Assembly (NCBI GenBank): GCA_007130355.1
Contig: SLSQ01000165.1
Coordinates: 1-23,123, forward strand
Origin: Trueperaceae bacterium
Lineage (GTDB): Bacteria; Deinococcota; Deinococci; Deinococcales; Trueperaceae
DNA length: 23,123 nt
Reading direction: 5' to 3'
Shown here: piece by piece, positions 22,662 through 23,123 of the stretch
Layout of the letters: every line of letters begins with the position of its first letter
Numbering within the stretch: position 1 is the first letter of the stretch
The notes under the pieces: model-generated
Told to the model about the DNA's origin: nothing
The model's database searches: none
The model's input: only the letters and a program-made list of their open reading frames with translations
Made by a program: the position numbers and the translations under genes

Positions 22662-22679
22662 CCGCCACGACCGTGGCGG
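22662..22679 (+). other. Hairpin just upstream of the secG ribosome binding site
   Basis: CCGCCAC (22662-22668), loop GACC, GTGGCGG (22673-22679): a perfect 7-bp stem ending 8 nt before GGAGGT. It could mark the 3' end of the tRNA transcript, or insulate or modulate secG translation. Confidence 0.4.
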
Positions 22680-22687
22680 TCCCCATG

Positions 22688-22693
22688 GGAGGT
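22688..22693 (+). promoter_or_regulatory. Shine-Dalgarno that decides the secG start
   Basis: A perfect GGAGGT with 6 nt to the TTG at 22700. The upstream in-frame ATG (22685) directly abuts this site and has none of its own. Confidence 0.7.
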
Positions 22694-22699
22694 AGTCCG

Positions 22700-22930
22700 T
22701 TGTTCTGGTTGGTACTTGCATTGTTCGTGCTCGTCTCCGTGTCGCTCACCGCCGTCGTGCTGCTCCAGGAGCCGAAGCAGGCGGGCCTGGGCGACGGGCT
22801 GTCCGGCGGGGGCGGCGGGCAGGACTTCGGGACCTCCGGCGGTACGCGCGGCGGTCTGCAGCGCCTCACCATCTATCTCGGCGTGGCGTGGGGCTCGAGC
22901 GCCCTGCTCCTCCAGGTGATCCCGCGCTGA
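22700..22930 (+). CDS. secG: Preprotein translocase subunit SecG
   Basis: A small inner-membrane protein that assists the SecYEG channel. Read from TTG at 22700 it is 76 aa: a first membrane helix (about 2-22) running into the conserved LLQEPKQAGLG (21-31), a Gly-rich loop with GGGGGQDFG (36-44), and a second helix (about 53-73) ending in LLQVIPR. The order and length are those of SecG. Family members normally start one or two residues before the first helix, which fits the TTG start with its perfect ribosome binding site better than the ATG at 22685, which would add five residues (MGGSP). It follows tRNA-Leu by about 105 bp with no clear promoter of its own, so it may be read from the tRNA promoter. 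Confidence 0.9.
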   Translation: MFWLVLALFVLVSVSLTAVVLLQEPKQAGLGDGLSGGGGGQDFGTSGGTRGGLQRLTIYLGVAWGSSALLLQVIPR

Positions 22931-23123
22931 GGCCGACGCCCGTCGCGGCGACGCGGTCCGAAGACGCAGGCGAATTCCGGCGCCCGCGTCGAGCTCGGCT
23001 TCGCCCTCCGGCGCGGGGACCACGCGGAGGCGACGGTCACCGACGAATGCCTCGGGCGCAGCGAGTGCGAGCCTGGGTCTGAGGGGTGGACGATGCGCGC
23101 GCGGATCCGGCGCGCCGGGCGCA
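22931..23123 (+). other. Right-hand end: no clear gene except a possible new start at 23092
   Basis: About 160 nt after secG contain no recognisable gene or RNA. An ATG at 23092 preceded by GAGGGGTGG could begin a gene that runs off the edge, but the ten visible residues (very Arg-rich) do not identify it. Confidence 0.3.

Noticed and set aside
22888..23082. 64-codon open frame overlapping the end of secG
   Set aside because: It is out of frame with secG, rich in Arg/Pro/Ala, and has no ribosome binding site or recognisable motif.

Overview
This is a very GC-rich, gene-dense stretch of bacterial chromosome: about 24 genes on both strands, gaps mostly under 150 bp, and many 4-bp ATGA stop/start overlaps. 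The best guess at the source is Deinococcota (Thermus/Deinococcus/Truepera side, perhaps a Truepera relative). The reasons are a futalosine-pathway menaquinone gene (mqnD), a short GidA-related flavoprotein of a kind known from Thermus, and a striking use of TANNNT -10 boxes placed 5-8 nt before start codons, the arrangement of leaderless mRNAs known to be common in Deinococcus. This placement is an inference from gene content and style, not from a phylogeny.

Layout. 1-89: the 5' end of infC (minus strand), apparently starting at ATA. 219-1895 (plus): mqnD, a five-helix membrane protein overlapping it by 4 bp, and a 71-aa protein with its own promoter. 1906-4020 (minus): menG/ubiE, an unknown 196-aa protein and a short GidA-like flavoprotein in one operon. 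4101-4415 (minus) glutaredoxin, divergent from typA/bipA (4551-6365). 6427-7805 (minus): a histidine phosphatase and scpA. 7889-9757 (plus): a short-chain dehydrogenase and class 2 pyrD. 9754-10317 (minus): PduO-type cobalamin adenosyltransferase, divergent from an MscS channel (10360-11466). 11442-13495 (minus): a HisN-like phosphatase and ispG. 13567-14715: an HD-domain dNTPase. 14749-15909 (minus): a lipoprotein with a PrcB-like C-terminus, divergent from a secreted FAD_oxidored-like protein (15978-17837). 17886-22367 (minus): purQ-purL-purF. 22511-22930 (plus): tRNA-Leu(CAA) and secG. The last 190 bases hold little beyond a possible new gene start.

Function. The window is mostly housekeeping: menaquinone synthesis (MqnD, MenG) and a quinone-linked enzyme (PyrD), de novo purines (PurQ/L/F), isoprenoid precursors (IspG), translation (IF-3, BipA, tRNA-Leu), chromosome condensation (ScpA), secretion (SecG) and osmotic protection (MscS). 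No phage, transposon, CRISPR array, toxin-antitoxin or defence locus is visible. The most interesting signals are in gene expression: twelve candidate leaderless starts, an ATA start for infC, a TTG start for secG, compact back-to-back promoters, and a 14-codon frame exactly bridging purL and purF. Two proteins are poorly understood: the 196-aa protein downstream of menG, and the secreted flavoprotein paired with the PrcB-like lipoprotein.
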